The notes beneath the pieces were generated by a model that saw only the letters and a list, made by a program, of their open reading frames with translations, was not told where the DNA came from and ran no database searches. Below, piece after piece: positions 7,545-15,768 of a DNA stretch of 22,838 nucleotides (its first letter is position 1; every line of letters begins with the position of its first letter). Origin of the DNA: Planctomycetota bacterium. Lineage in GTDB: Bacteria; Planctomycetota; SZUA-567; H5-PLA8; CALKMO01. The translations under genes and the position numbers were made by a program. The stretch lies in the NCBI GenBank assembly GCA_026417845.1, contig JAOACM010000008.1, positions 1 to 22,838 of the forward strand, given 5' to 3'.

Positions 7545-8033
7545 ATGATCATCGGGGTCATGTCGGACTCACATGACAACCTGACGCGTATATCCGCTGT
7601 ACTGGAAGCGTTCCGCGCGAACAAGTGCGAGGCGATCCTGCACTTGGGCGATTTCGTCGCCCCTTTCGCGCTCAAGGCGATACTCCAGTTCGGCGGCGGG
7701 CCGGTCCACGCCGTCTACGGGAACAACGACGGCGAGCGGGCGGGGCTTTCGAAACTCCTGCCGACTCTCCGCCAGGGACCCGTAACGGTCGAGATCGGCG
7801 GCAGAAAGATAGGCATGGCGCACGAGCGATCGCGCATTCCCGACGAATACTTCCGTTCGTGCGACGTCGTGCTTTTCGGCCACAGCCATGACGTCCATGT
7901 CGAGCCATACGGGAAAAACTCGCCCCTGGTCCTGAACCCTGGCGAGACCTGCGGCTGGCTGACTGGCAAGGCAACCTGCGCCATCGTCAACCTGGACTCG
8001 ATGGAAGCTGCCGTCATCGAGACAGGCAGTTAG
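7545..8033 (+). CDS. YfcE/MJ0936-type metallophosphoesterase
   Basis: This 162-residue cytoplasmic protein belongs to the calcineurin-like phosphodiesterase family of the YfcE/MJ0936 type, small two-metal enzymes acting on phosphodiesters. Metal-site motifs are in order: D8-S-H10, G35-D36, G59-N-N-D62, H93, and G112-H-S-H115, followed by the usual LNPGE. Length is normal for the family. In many relatives H93 is followed by Gly (HG); here it is HERS, a small deviation. The ATG at 7545 has GGAGGG about 7 bases upstream, inside a tandem repeat. The natural substrate cannot be predicted. It lies 227 bp after the kinase gene on the same strand and could be co-transcribed with it. Confidence 0.9.
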   Translation: MIIGVMSDSHDNLTRISAVLEAFRANKCEAILHLGDFVAPFALKAILQFGGGPVHAVYGNNDGERAGLSKLLPTLRQGPVTVEIGGRKIGMAHERSRIPDEYFRSCDVVLFGHSHDVHVEPYGKNSPLVLNPGETCGWLTGKATCAIVNLDSMEAAVIETGS

Positions 8034-8212
8034 CCCGGGCCCGGGGCGTGGGCGGCGGGCGCGACTGGCGCAGCGCGCATGGCTGCAGGAGGCGAGGCGG
8101 AGCGGTCGGGAGAACGGCAGGGGCGGCGGGATATCCGCCGTCCCTCCGTCCGCGATCCAGTTGCGGAGCCGCGGACGATCGGAAGCGGGCAGGAGAAAGG
8201 AAGATTTTCCCT

Positions 8213-9193
8213 ATGAGCCGCGCGGGAGACCGGGCCGGCGATTCCGATCTGGCTGACGGAGCGGGTCCGCATGCCATCGGAACGCGCGCCCCGCGGAAGG
8301 CGGCCGGTGGCGCGATCGGCACCAGACATGCCGCGAAAAGCTCCCTGGCTGGCGCCTTCCGTCCGGTCGCAGCCGCTGCCTTCCTGATCGCGGGAGCCGG
8401 CTGCACGGGCAGACATATCCACGTCACGTCCACACCCCCCGGCGCCGAGGTCGCGATAAACGGCAGGATCGTCGGGGCTACGCCAGTCCGCGTGGGGTAC
8501 TCGCATTACGGCTGGTACGAAATCGTCCTGAGAAAGGAGAAATTCAAGACGGTCGTCCGGACGTGCAAGCTCTCCGCCCCGTTCTACGCCTGGGATCCGA
8601 TAAGTCTGGTGGCGGATCTGGTGCCGGCGCGGATCGTTGACGAGTTCCACCTTCACGTTGTGCTGGATCCGCTGGAGGAGGCGGACCCGAAGGCCATAGC
8701 GGCCAGAGCGGACTCGGCTGCCGCCGGCAGGCCCATCGTGCCCGGCGGCACGGAGGTGGCGGTACCGGAATATCGTGCTTCAGCCGTCGCGAGACGCGAG
8801 GGCGGAATGGCTGCGACGGGCGGCGTCGTCGGAGAGAAAGGCGGAGACGCCGGCGACGAAGTCCGGGGGAAAGGCCGCCTTGGGGGAGAGGAAGCGACAG
8901 GGAAACCCGGCCGGGAAGATAAAACCGGAAAGCCAGACGGCGGAGGAAGGCAGCGGGATATTCCCCCCCACCTGAGGGAGCCGGAGGGCATCGGGGAGAA
9001 GCCGCCGGAGGGTCCGGGCACAGGAGCGAAACGCCCGAAGGACGAGGGGGGAAGCCGGAAGACAGAAAAGGAAGACGGAACCGGCAGGAAAATCCGCCGG
9101 ATGCCGGGCGCCGGAGATCGCGCGCCCGAAGGAGCGGGACAGGACGCGCCTCCGGAGGAGATAATCGAAACCGTGCCTCCGCGTTCAGAGTGA
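8213..9193 (+). CDS. PEGA-domain protein, probable lipoprotein with long charged tail
   Basis: This protein has 326 residues. A hydrophobic stretch PVAAAAFLIAGAGC ends in C64, which may be lipidated, although the lipobox (GAGC) is poor and the n-region of about 50 residues is unusually long. A PEGA repeat follows (about 67-105: HIHVTSTPPGAEVAINGRIVG then ATPV), a beta-rich surface domain common in lipoproteins near sensory kinases. The second half (about 170-326) is low-complexity, rich in Gly, Glu, Lys, Arg and Pro, and probably disordered. The start at 8213 has AAGGAAG about 8 bases upstream; the frame is open further upstream but without a ribosome site. It is on the same strand as the kinase and phosphoesterase, 179 bp downstream. 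No catalytic residues are recognised; a structural or binding role at the envelope is likely. Confidence 0.75.
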   Translation: MSRAGDRAGDSDLADGAGPHAIGTRAPRKAAGGAIGTRHAAKSSLAGAFRPVAAAAFLIAGAGCTGRHIHVTSTPPGAEVAINGRIVGATPVRVGYSHYGWYEIVLRKEKFKTVVRTCKLSAPFYAWDPISLVADLVPARIVDEFHLHVVLDPLEEADPKAIAARADSAAAGRPIVPGGTEVAVPEYRASAVARREGGMAATGGVVGEKGGDAGDEVRGKGRLGGEEATGKPGREDKTGKPDGGGRQRDIPPHLREPEGIGEKPPEGPGTGAKRPKDEGGSRKTEKEDGTGRKIRRMPGAGDRAPEGAGQDAPPEEIIETVPPRSE

Positions 9194-9278
9194 CCGTTCA
9201 CCCGCGCCCCGCAGAGAGATATCGCGAGGCGTGGTTGTCCGCCGCGTTAAGCCGGCTGCTGTCGCTGCCTGTAGATCG

Positions 9279-9409
9279 TAATTGTTTGCCGCGTTCAGGC
9301 GGCGGCTACCATCTGCAGTGGCGCACCCGAATGGGACGACAGTAGCGCTGGTACAAATGGGTTCGCTCTGCCCGCCGCGGCACCACATATGGGCACGGCA
9401 AGCCGGTTG
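9279..9409 (+). repeat. F2 repeat copy, right end merged with F1 copy B
   Basis: It begins TAATTGTTTGCCGCGTTCAG and continues with a GGCGGCTACCATCTGCAGTG segment that recurs at 15676 onward and, reversed, at 13391-13515. The right end (CGGCAAGCCGGTTG) runs directly into the F1 end at 9401, so the two elements share about 9 bp. No matching target duplication is found. Confidence 0.75.
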
Positions 9410-9626
9410 CGCTGTCGGTCCGCAGAAATGGCTGTCGGAGAGGACGCGACGAAGCGGGCGCGGAGATGCACGCGCAGGCCTGCCTCCGCCGCTCTCTGAA
9501 AAACGCCAGGGGTAAAAATCGCGGAAAGCGCTGTCCGGCGGGAGCGTGTTCGCTCTGGATGGCTGGTGCAAGCCCACGGCCGCCCGCGCCGATCTCCTCC
9601 TCGCCCGGGAACAGCGCAGCCGGCTC
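9401..9626 (+). repeat. F1 repeat copy B (226 bp)
   Basis: It lies in the same orientation as copy A at 2494-2720 and is very similar through the interior (GAGAGGACGCGACGAAGCGG, CAGGCCTGCCTCCGCCGCTC). The left end is CCGGTTGCG (9403-9411); the right end is CGCAGCCGG (9615-9623), one base off the inverted repeat. It ends 35 bp from the stop of the glycosylase gene and, together with the F2 copy, fills the gap 9194-9661, where I see no gene. Confidence 0.85.
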
Positions 9627-9661
9627 GAGCGAGGGAAACGATCAGGCATCGGAAAAAGCCG

Positions 9662-10429
9662 CTATCTGCGCACTCGTCGCGCATGGCTCCGGTCAACCCG
9701 GAAACCTTCGAGAGGGCAGCCGCGGCATCGCGGCCTGGTTCCGCAATGTTCCTTGCCCACCCGGACCAGCAGGGCATGGAACTCGTTATATATCCGCCTC
9801 GCCTCATCCCCCGCGGATGCCGGCCCCGCGGCAGCGGGGCGCAGGGACGGAGCGGACTGCCGGCGCGCATCCCGTCCGGCCGGCGCCTCCGGCAGCTCCG
9901 CGCAGGCCGCCTCCCGGCCGCCGGCGAAGGCGCCCTCCACCATGGCGCGTATCGTATCGTAGTCCTCGTCGGCCCGGGCTATCCCATGTCTGGAAAAGAC
10001 CCTCCTCGTGTACGCGTCCACGACAAATACCGGTTTGTCGAGGGCGTACAGCAGGATCGAGTCGGCGGTCTCGCGGCCTATGCCGTTTACCGCGAGCAGT
10101 TCGCGCCGGAGGCCGGTCAGGTCGCGCCCGCGCATCGCTTCGACGTCGGCGCCGTACCTGTCGCGGAAGAATTCGAGGAACGCCCGGAGACGCTTTTCCT
10201 TTACGTTGAAATATCCGGCCGGCCGTATCAGTCCGGCGAGCTGTCCTGGCGGAAGCTCCAGCATCCGCGCCGCGTCCAGCCTGCCGGCGGCTTTGAGACT
10301 GGCGATGGCTTTTTCGACGTTTCTCCACGCTGCGTTCTGGGTGAGTATCGCGCCGACCATCACCTCGAATGGCGTCTCGCCAGGCCACCAGCGCTGCGGA
10401 CCGTAGGCGGCAAGGAGCTTTTCGAACAT
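9662..10429 (-). CDS. Endonuclease III-like (HhH-GPD, COG2231-type) DNA glycosylase
   Basis: This 255-residue base-excision repair protein starts with the family pattern PFEVMVGAILTQNAAW (20-35). The helix-hairpin-helix LLAVNGIGRETA (111-122) and the catalytic D138 in VFVVDAYTRR are present. The lysine that makes endonuclease III a lyase is E120 here, as in the 3-methyladenine glycosylase branch (MagIII/MpgII-like), so a single-function glycosylase is likely. Near the C-terminus three cluster cysteines are seen (C229, C235, C238) but the fourth is missing (CPLEGFRVDR). A low-complexity insert of about 35 residues (about 172-208) precedes them. I start at the ATG at 10429, where similarity begins, with GAGGG just upstream. 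The frame stays open far upstream but that part consists of F3 repeats and lacks family features. Confidence 0.85.
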   Translation of the reverse strand: MFEKLLAAYGPQRWWPGETPFEVMVGAILTQNAAWRNVEKAIASLKAAGRLDAARMLELPPGQLAGLIRPAGYFNVKEKRLRAFLEFFRDRYGADVEAMRGRDLTGLRRELLAVNGIGRETADSILLYALDKPVFVVDAYTRRVFSRHGIARADEDYDTIRAMVEGAFAGGREAACAELPEAPAGRDARRQSAPSLRPAAAGPASAGDEARRIYNEFHALLVRVGKEHCGTRPRCRGCPLEGFRVDRSHARRVRR

Positions 10430-10440
10430 CGCCCTCAGAG

Positions 10441-10683
10441 CCGGTCCGGAAACCTCCCGACAGACCGGACCGGACGCTCCGGGACCCCTGGGCGCCCCGG
10501 AGGTTTCTGGACAGCCCCCTGGATCCCGTCCGGAACCCTCCGGCCGGATATTGCGGAGCTCCGCGGAAGCCCCGCTTACCGCAGGAGTTTCTGAATAAGC
10601 TCCAGGAGCCTGTCCGGAAACTTCCGGACCGGGAGAAGGGCAGCCTCGAGCATACGGCTCCGCACCCCGCTTTTCCGGATATG
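10441..10683 (+). repeat. Tandem array of three F3 repeats, 84-bp period
   Basis: Three elements of 75 bp lie at 10441-10515, 10525-10599 and 10609-10683. Each starts like CCTGTCCGGAAACC and ends with its inverse (GGTTTCTGGACAG or variants). They are separated by 9-bp spacers of different sequence. The period is exactly 84 bp, a multiple of three. The interiors differ more than the ends. The array begins 11 bp upstream of the glycosylase start on the other strand, so it is in that gene's leader. Confidence 0.75.
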
Positions 10684-10986
10684 CTCCCGCGGCCGCCGGG
10701 CGGCCGTCCCGACGTCTTTTGCCTCCGCCTGGCCCGTCGCTCATCGCAGCACCGTCCGCAACCGGATCATCGCTGAACCGCCTGACGCTCTCAGTCAGTG
10801 CCTCTCCCGAACCGGCTGATGGAGCGCTTCGCATAGCGGCGCCATTCCGGAGGCGGCCGGCGTTTCCATCCGGCCGGCCCGGATGCTCGAAAACACGTCC
10901 AGTTCGCGCCGTTGCCCTCCATCCCCCCCTCCATCCATCTCGTCCCGTCCCGTCCAACAGCGCAACCGGCTTCCGGTCCCGATGGC
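10684..10986. other. Gap with isolated F1 end motifs, no gene
   Basis: This separates the F3 array from the stop of the lipoprotein gene. The only structure I can name is two copies of the F1 end motif CGCAACCGG at 10757-10765 and 10961-10969 in the same orientation. A minus-strand frame that would extend the glycosylase through here to 11464 has no family features and overlaps the lipoprotein gene, so I do not accept it. Confidence 0.4.
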
Positions 10987-11997
10987 TCAGTATCGCCGCA
11001 ACACCATCCACAGGAGCGACATGTTGTTGCGGCATTCCATCTCGCGAATGGCGGTTTCGGGGGCGCCTCCATCTCGAGCGGCCCGTATCGCCTCCGGAGC
11101 CGAACGGATCGCTGCCGCGAAATGCGCGAAGACCGCGTCCTTCCCCGCGAAGCGGACCGGTTCCCCGCCAGCGGCCACGCGACCCGCGAAGGGTCTGAGT
11201 ATGTGGTTCGTCTCGACGATCCATGCCCTGTGCATATCGAGGAGTCTGGCGGGGTCGGGAATCGGGCCCCTGACGTCGTATCGGAATTCCATCCTGAACT
11301 CCGGCGGTCTCAGCGGAGCGACCGTCTCGCCCGGCGCGGTGCGCCGCGAAGCTTCCGGCAGCCCCCGCGGGTCTCTCCTGAACGGAGCGAAGCAGACGTG
11401 CAGCGATGCCAGGCCGCCCCAGAACTCGAAATACCCCGCGGGCTCGACGCCGAGGAGCGTCCATCGCGTCCCCGCGCGCGCCCTGGACATCGAGAAATAT
11501 GCGCGCCTTCCGGGCGATTCGATCTCGATATCAGGCAGGTATTCGCGGGCGCCAGGCGCCTCCACGGATTTCCACGGCCTGCCCCACATTAGGACGCGGC
11601 ACGACATGTCCTTCCTCCCGGATATGCCGCATCCGGCGAGGAATTCCCTGGAGCGGGCGAGCGACTCGACCGCGCGCCCCCGGATCGCCGCGGCGGCAGC
11701 GACGCGCGCCCCCGCCTCCTGTCCGGTCACGAGGCCCTCGGGCCAGCCGGGCATCGGCGTCCCTCTTTCCAGGCCTCTGGCGGCCGCCTCGATGTCCGCC
11801 TCAGCCGGCAGGTGCGATGTCCAGGACTCCGTGTCCCTGCCCACCAGATATCCGATGACATCGAGCGCCATCGCGTCCGGCGCCGCATCGCCGGCGTCCA
11901 TGACGATCCGTCCCCGTTCCGGGCCGCACCCGGCCAGACAAACGGCGATTATCGCTGCCGCCCGCGCGCCGATGCGGAATGGCCTCTTTGAATTCAT
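10987..11997 (-). CDS. Lipoprotein of unknown function
   Basis: This 336-residue protein has a lipoprotein signal: MNSKRPFRIGARAAAIIAVCLAGC with lipobox LAGC and C24 as the lipidation site. The rest is hydrophilic with no domain I recognise. It has a helical, Ala-rich part (about residues 60-120), then a beta-rich part with MEFRYDV and similar strands, and no catalytic motif. The start at 11997 (ATGAATTC) is preceded by a GGGGGG tract that may serve as ribosome site; the frame extends upstream to 12603 but overlaps the SDR gene and has no signal. It is transcribed in the same direction as the glycosylase, 557 bp apart with repeats between, so a shared operon is unlikely. Confidence 0.75.
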   Translation of the reverse strand: MNSKRPFRIGARAAAIIAVCLAGCGPERGRIVMDAGDAAPDAMALDVIGYLVGRDTESWTSHLPAEADIEAAARGLERGTPMPGWPEGLVTGQEAGARVAAAAAIRGRAVESLARSREFLAGCGISGRKDMSCRVLMWGRPWKSVEAPGAREYLPDIEIESPGRRAYFSMSRARAGTRWTLLGVEPAGYFEFWGGLASLHVCFAPFRRDPRGLPEASRRTAPGETVAPLRPPEFRMEFRYDVRGPIPDPARLLDMHRAWIVETNHILRPFAGRVAAGGEPVRFAGKDAVFAHFAAAIRSAPEAIRAARDGGAPETAIREMECRNNMSLLWMVLRRY

Positions 11998-12087
11998 GGT
12001 ATCGCCCCCCGATCCACGCCCTGCGTGATTGCCTGCCGCGCCCATATCCTGCCGGCGCACGCCCGAGCGCATCCGCCCCGTCCCGTA

Positions 12088-12190
12088 CGACATCGCAACC
12101 GGCTTCTTCCACCCAGACTTCCAGACTACAGCGCAACCGGCTTCGCCACTACAGGCAACGGCCCCGGCCTGAATCTGGCAGACAATTACG
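12088..12190. repeat. Fragments of F1 ends and a partial F2 copy
   Basis: Two F1 end motifs CGCAACCGG at 12094-12102 and 12132-12140, each followed by CTTC, lie next to a degraded F2 piece (GGCCTGAATCTGGCAGACAA, then TTA) that matches the end of the full F2 copy at 13391-13515. The rest of the gap 11998-12548 is GC-rich and shows no gene or clear promoter. Confidence 0.55.
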
Positions 12191-12548
12191 CAAACTGTTT
12201 CCGCCCCGCCTGCCGCCGGCGCGGTCCGACCGGCTCCTCCCCGGCGCCGGGGCCCATTTGCGCGGGGCCTGCGTTTTCCGCGGACGCCGTTCCGCATCAG
12301 GCCCGACCGGCACGCCACGGGAGGGTTCCGCGGGCGCCGCTCGCGACAGCCGGTTCGCGCCGGCCGTTGCGCTACGGCCGCGCATGGCGCATCATACCGT
12401 CGCGGCCGGTCAGGGGAAAGCGGGTTGCGGGAACGCCGGGAGCGTCCGGTCGAGCCACGGTACCCGGCCGGACGGCGGATGGATGCCAGGGACGGCCGCC
12501 GCGCGCGGATTCCGCCGGGATCCCGGCGGCGCGGCAGGAGGCTGCACG

Positions 12549-13304
12549 ATGAAACACGTCGCGGTGGCGGGCGGAGCGCGGGGGATAGGCGGAGCGATAG
12601 CAAGGCGTCTGGCTCGCGGCGCCGCGAAGCTGTACGTGCTGGATCTGGACGACGCGGCGGCCGAGGCGACGGTCAGAGACCTCCGGCGCGAAGGCACGGG
12701 CGCGGAGTTCATCCGCTGCGATATCTCCTCGCAGGAGGATGTCGCCGGCGCCGCGGAGCGCGTACGATCGGCATCGGGCAGGCTCGATATCGCCGTCAAT
12801 TCCGTCGGAATCTTCGATTTCCGCAAAGGCCTGATGGATACGCCCGAGGCCGAATTCGACCGCATAATCCGCGTCAACCTGAAGGGGGCTTTCCTGTTCT
12901 CGAAAGCTTTCGTGCCCCTGTTGCGCGGAGAGCCGAAGGGGAACATGGTCCATATCGGCTCCGTCAACGGCGTGCTGGCCGGGACCGGCCTTTCGGCCTA
13001 CAAGGTCTCGAAAGCGGCCCTGCATATGCTCGCCAGATGTATGGCTCTCGAACTGGCCCACGAGGGGATACGGGTCAACGTGGTGATGCCCGGCTGGGTC
13101 GAGACGCCAGGCGAGCGGGCATGGGCGACTGACGAACTGGCCAAGGACCCGGACTTTTTCAAAAAATGCGGCGCCCGCTCCATCCCGATGGGGCGCCTCC
13201 AGACGCCGGAGGAAATCGCCGAGTGCGTGGCGTTCGTGGCCTCCGAGGCGGCATCCGCCATCACCGGCGCCCTCATACCGGTCTCCGGCGGTCTGGGAAT
13301 ATGA
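12549..13304 (+). CDS. Short-chain dehydrogenase/reductase (classical SDR)
   Basis: This 251-residue cytoplasmic oxidoreductase has the classical SDR plan. The cofactor motif is G8-G-A-R-G12-I-G14, with a leading A7 instead of T. An acidic D33-D35 region at the end of strand 2 (LDLDD) favours NAD(H). The NNAG motif appears as N84-S-V-G87. The catalytic tetrad is N110, S138, Y151, K155 (YKVSK), followed by PGWVETP. GGAGG lies 9 bases before the ATG. The substrate cannot be predicted; FabG-like and sugar or alcohol dehydrogenases share all these features. It stands alone between repeat-filled gaps. Confidence 0.92.
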   Translation: MKHVAVAGGARGIGGAIARRLARGAAKLYVLDLDDAAAEATVRDLRREGTGAEFIRCDISSQEDVAGAAERVRSASGRLDIAVNSVGIFDFRKGLMDTPEAEFDRIIRVNLKGAFLFSKAFVPLLRGEPKGNMVHIGSVNGVLAGTGLSAYKVSKAALHMLARCMALELAHEGIRVNVVMPGWVETPGERAWATDELAKDPDFFKKCGARSIPMGRLQTPEEIAECVAFVASEAASAITGALIPVSGGLGI

Positions 13305-13362
13305 AGAGGCCGGATCGCCACGTCATTATTTTCAGGGAGACCGGCCGGCGGAGGCGGCAGGC

Positions 13363-13380
13363 CCGGCAACCGGTTGCCGG
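13363..13380. repeat. Perfect 18-bp palindrome CCGGCAACCGGTTGCCGG
   Basis: This exact palindrome lies 58 bp after the SDR stop and touches the left target duplication of the neighbouring F2 element. It contains the GCAACCGG core that marks F1 ends. It could be a transcription-ending hairpin, but no T-run follows. Confidence 0.6.
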
Positions 13381-13390
13381 CGATGAAAGG

Positions 13391-13515
13391 CAGCAGTTTG
13401 CCGCGGCCGGTTGTGATCGCGGCGGCTGAGCGTATCCGCCGTCATGGTGCCATTGTCACCCCGTTCGTGCGCGCCGCTACAAACAGCGGCGCGGCCTGAA
13501 CGCGGCAAACAATTG
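13391..13515 (-). repeat. F2 repeat, full-length 125-bp copy with 10-bp target duplication
   Basis: It is flanked on both sides by CGATGAAAGG (13381-13390 and 13516-13525; the match extends one base further left as GCGATGAAAGG). The ends are inverted repeats, CAGCAGTTTGCCGCG against CAATTGTTTGCCGCG. In reverse complement it aligns with the F2 copies at 9279 and 15676. It is inserted directly at a possible start codon of the TPR gene. Confidence 0.85.
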
Positions 13516-13640
13516 CGATGAAAGGGGGGCTCGACGTGGGAAGGCGGCCGGTGGCGGCAGTACGATCCTGGAAGATGCCGGCAGCGGCGGGTGGCAGGGC
13601 GTGCGATTCGCGGCCAGGGAGCGGGAGGATCAGCCGCCGG

Positions 13641-15575
13641 ATGCCGGCTCCGGCCGACGGCCGGACCGCCATGCCGGTTTCCAGCGGCGCGGCGCCAGCG
13701 GCGGTCCTCCGCGCGGCATCGGCATGCCTTTGTGCGACACTGGCGGTCCTCTGCGCCGGCACGCGCGCGCTCTCGGCAGCCGAACGCGGGGGCGGGGCCG
13801 GATCCGGCGGCGCGGGCCCGGAGGCGCCGAAGAATCTGGATGATGCGCTCCTGCTCCCCTCCGACCGCCTCGATCTCGGCCGCGCGGCACTGCTCCTGTC
13901 CGTGGAATACGACAGGCGCGTGGACGTCGAGGCCTGCCTGCGCAAGCTGAGCGACATGGCGGCGGAGGCCGCTCCATCGGTGGCCGGGGCCGCATCGCCG
14001 GCCGCTCCGGCGGGAAAGGGCCGTGCCGCGCTTGACGCCCTGTGCGCCTACCTGTTCGAGAGGCGGGGCTTCGGCCTGCCCGAAAGAGATGATCCCGAAA
14101 GCTTCCTCCTCCATTCGGTTCTGGAGAGGAAGCGGGGGAACTGCCTCGGCCTTTCTATGCTTTTCCTGACGCTGTGCGAACGGCTGAAGCTGCCGGTATT
14201 CGCGGTTGCGCTGCCTTCGCGCGACGCGGGGCCCGGTCACGTGATAGTGGCATACTCGGAAGGGGGCATTGAGGTGTTCGCCGACCTTACGCGCCGGGGA
14301 CTGGGCGCGACGCGGGAGCAATATATCGCGGAGTACAGCCTGTCGGAGAAGGACCTGGCCGGGGGCTGCTGGCTCCGGCCGCTCGACAAGCGCCTGGTCC
14401 TGCACATGCTGATGGTAAACCTGGCGGGCGGACTGGTGGAGGCCGGAAGGTGGAAGGAGGCGGCATCGCTGCTCGAGCGCGCCCGGAAGGTAAAGGAAGA
14501 TCACCCCGGGCTGTGGAACAACATGGGTAACGCGCGATTTGCCGGGAGGGACATGGCCGGAGCGGAGGAGGCGTTCAGGAAGGCGCTGGCGCTGGACGGG
14601 CGGATGGTGGCGGCGAGGGTGGGGCTTGGGAGCGTGGCGCTGGCCAGGGGCGAAGCCGAGGCGGCGGAGAGGGAATACCGGGCGGCCGTCGAGGCGTGCG
14701 AGCGGTGCGCCGAGGCGCACCGCGGGCTTGGGGCGGCCCTGGCGCGGAGGGGGGCGATGGAGGAGGCCGCCGCGGCGCTGAAGAGGGCTTCCGGGCTTAA
14801 GCCGCGCGACCCTGCGTTCGCGAGGGACCTGGGTACGGTCCTGCTGCGCGCCGGGCGGATGGAAGGCGCGCGGGAGGCGCTCGAGCGCGCGCGAGAGCTG
14901 GATCCGCGCGACGGTCTGACGCTGGTGGCGCTCGCACGTCTGTCTCTGTCCTCCGGCGACCGTCCGGCCGCCATGGCGCTGGCGGAGGACGCCGCGGCGG
15001 ACGAAAAGGCGCGGGCGGAGGCGTTCTGTCTGCTCGGCGAGCTGAAGATCGCCGACGGCGATTTCTCCGGCGCCGCGGCGCTGTTCGAGAAATCCCTCGC
15101 GGCCGACCCGGACCATGCCCAGACGCTGTACGGCATGGCGAGGGCCGAGCGGAGGCTCGGGCGCGCGGCAGCCGCGAAGTCGCGTCTGGAGCGCGCCGCC
15201 AGGATCGCCCCATGGATGCGCGAAATCCACACGCTCCTTGGAGACATATGCGCCGATTCGAAAGACTGGGCCGGCGCCATCGCGGCGTACTCGCGCGCCC
15301 TCCAGGCGGATCCGGCCGACTCCGCCACGCGCTACAGATTGTGCGCGTGTTACATGAAGTCCGGCCGCCAGGAATCGGCCATCGCAATCGCGAAATGGTG
15401 CATAGAAAAGGATCCGGCCGATCCGGCGGCCTGGCAGATACTGGGCGGCGCTTACGAAAACCTGGGCAGAAAAAAGGAGGCGCTCGATGCCTGGAAGCGG
15501 GCGAACGAGCTTGCTCCGGGCCTCCCTGCCGTAATGGAGGCCCTGAAGCGCCTCGAAGGGGCTGGAGGAAGGTAG
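13641..15575 (+). CDS. Exported transglutaminase-like (SirB1-type) and TPR-repeat protein
   Basis: This 644-residue protein has an N-terminal signal sequence (about 18-45, AAVLRAASACLCATLAVLCAG). A transglutaminase-like domain of the SirB1/Transglut_core2 type follows, with C168 in RKRGNCLGLS, H200 in GPGHVIVAY and D215 in VFADLTRRG forming a possible Cys-His-Asp triad. From about residue 255 to the end there are roughly ten TPR helix pairs with the usual W/L-G-Y-A-F-A-P spacing. TPRs bind partner proteins; whether the triad is enzymatically active is unknown. I prefer the ATG at 13641 (GGGAGG 12 bases upstream, signal close to the N-terminus). The frame is open from the ATG at 13518, which lies in the F2 target duplication and has no ribosome site. 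It is transcribed alone. Confidence 0.85.
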   Translation: MPAPADGRTAMPVSSGAAPAAVLRAASACLCATLAVLCAGTRALSAAERGGGAGSGGAGPEAPKNLDDALLLPSDRLDLGRAALLLSVEYDRRVDVEACLRKLSDMAAEAAPSVAGAASPAAPAGKGRAALDALCAYLFERRGFGLPERDDPESFLLHSVLERKRGNCLGLSMLFLTLCERLKLPVFAVALPSRDAGPGHVIVAYSEGGIEVFADLTRRGLGATREQYIAEYSLSEKDLAGGCWLRPLDKRLVLHMLMVNLAGGLVEAGRWKEAASLLERARKVKEDHPGLWNNMGNARFAGRDMAGAEEAFRKALALDGRMVAARVGLGSVALARGEAEAAEREYRAAVEACERCAEAHRGLGAALARRGAMEEAAAALKRASGLKPRDPAFARDLGTVLLRAGRMEGAREALERARELDPRDGLTLVALARLSLSSGDRPAAMALAEDAAADEKARAEAFCLLGELKIADGDFSGAAALFEKSLAADPDHAQTLYGMARAERRLGRAAAAKSRLERAARIAPWMREIHTLLGDICADSKDWAGAIAAYSRALQADPADSATRYRLCACYMKSGRQESAIAIAKWCIEKDPADPAAWQILGGAYENLGRKKEALDAWKRANELAPGLPAVMEALKRLEGAGGR

Positions 15576-15768
15576 CCCCCGGCGTCCGGCGCGGGACGGC
15601 CGCGACGGAGGACTGAAGCCTGTCCAGAAACCCCCGCCGCCAGGTCGTGATCGCAGAGCCGCAAGCCCCGCGGCGTAATTGCCTGCCGCCTTCAGTCTGC
15701 GGCTGCCGTTTGCAGTGGCGATCCCGAACGGGAAGACAATGGCGCCATAATAGCGGATACGCTCAGGG

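Noticed and set aside
10430..11464. N-terminal extension of the glycosylase to a 600-residue protein
   Set aside because: The extension runs through tandem F3 repeats, overlaps the lipoprotein gene on the same strand and has no family similarity; the real domain begins at the ATG at 10429.
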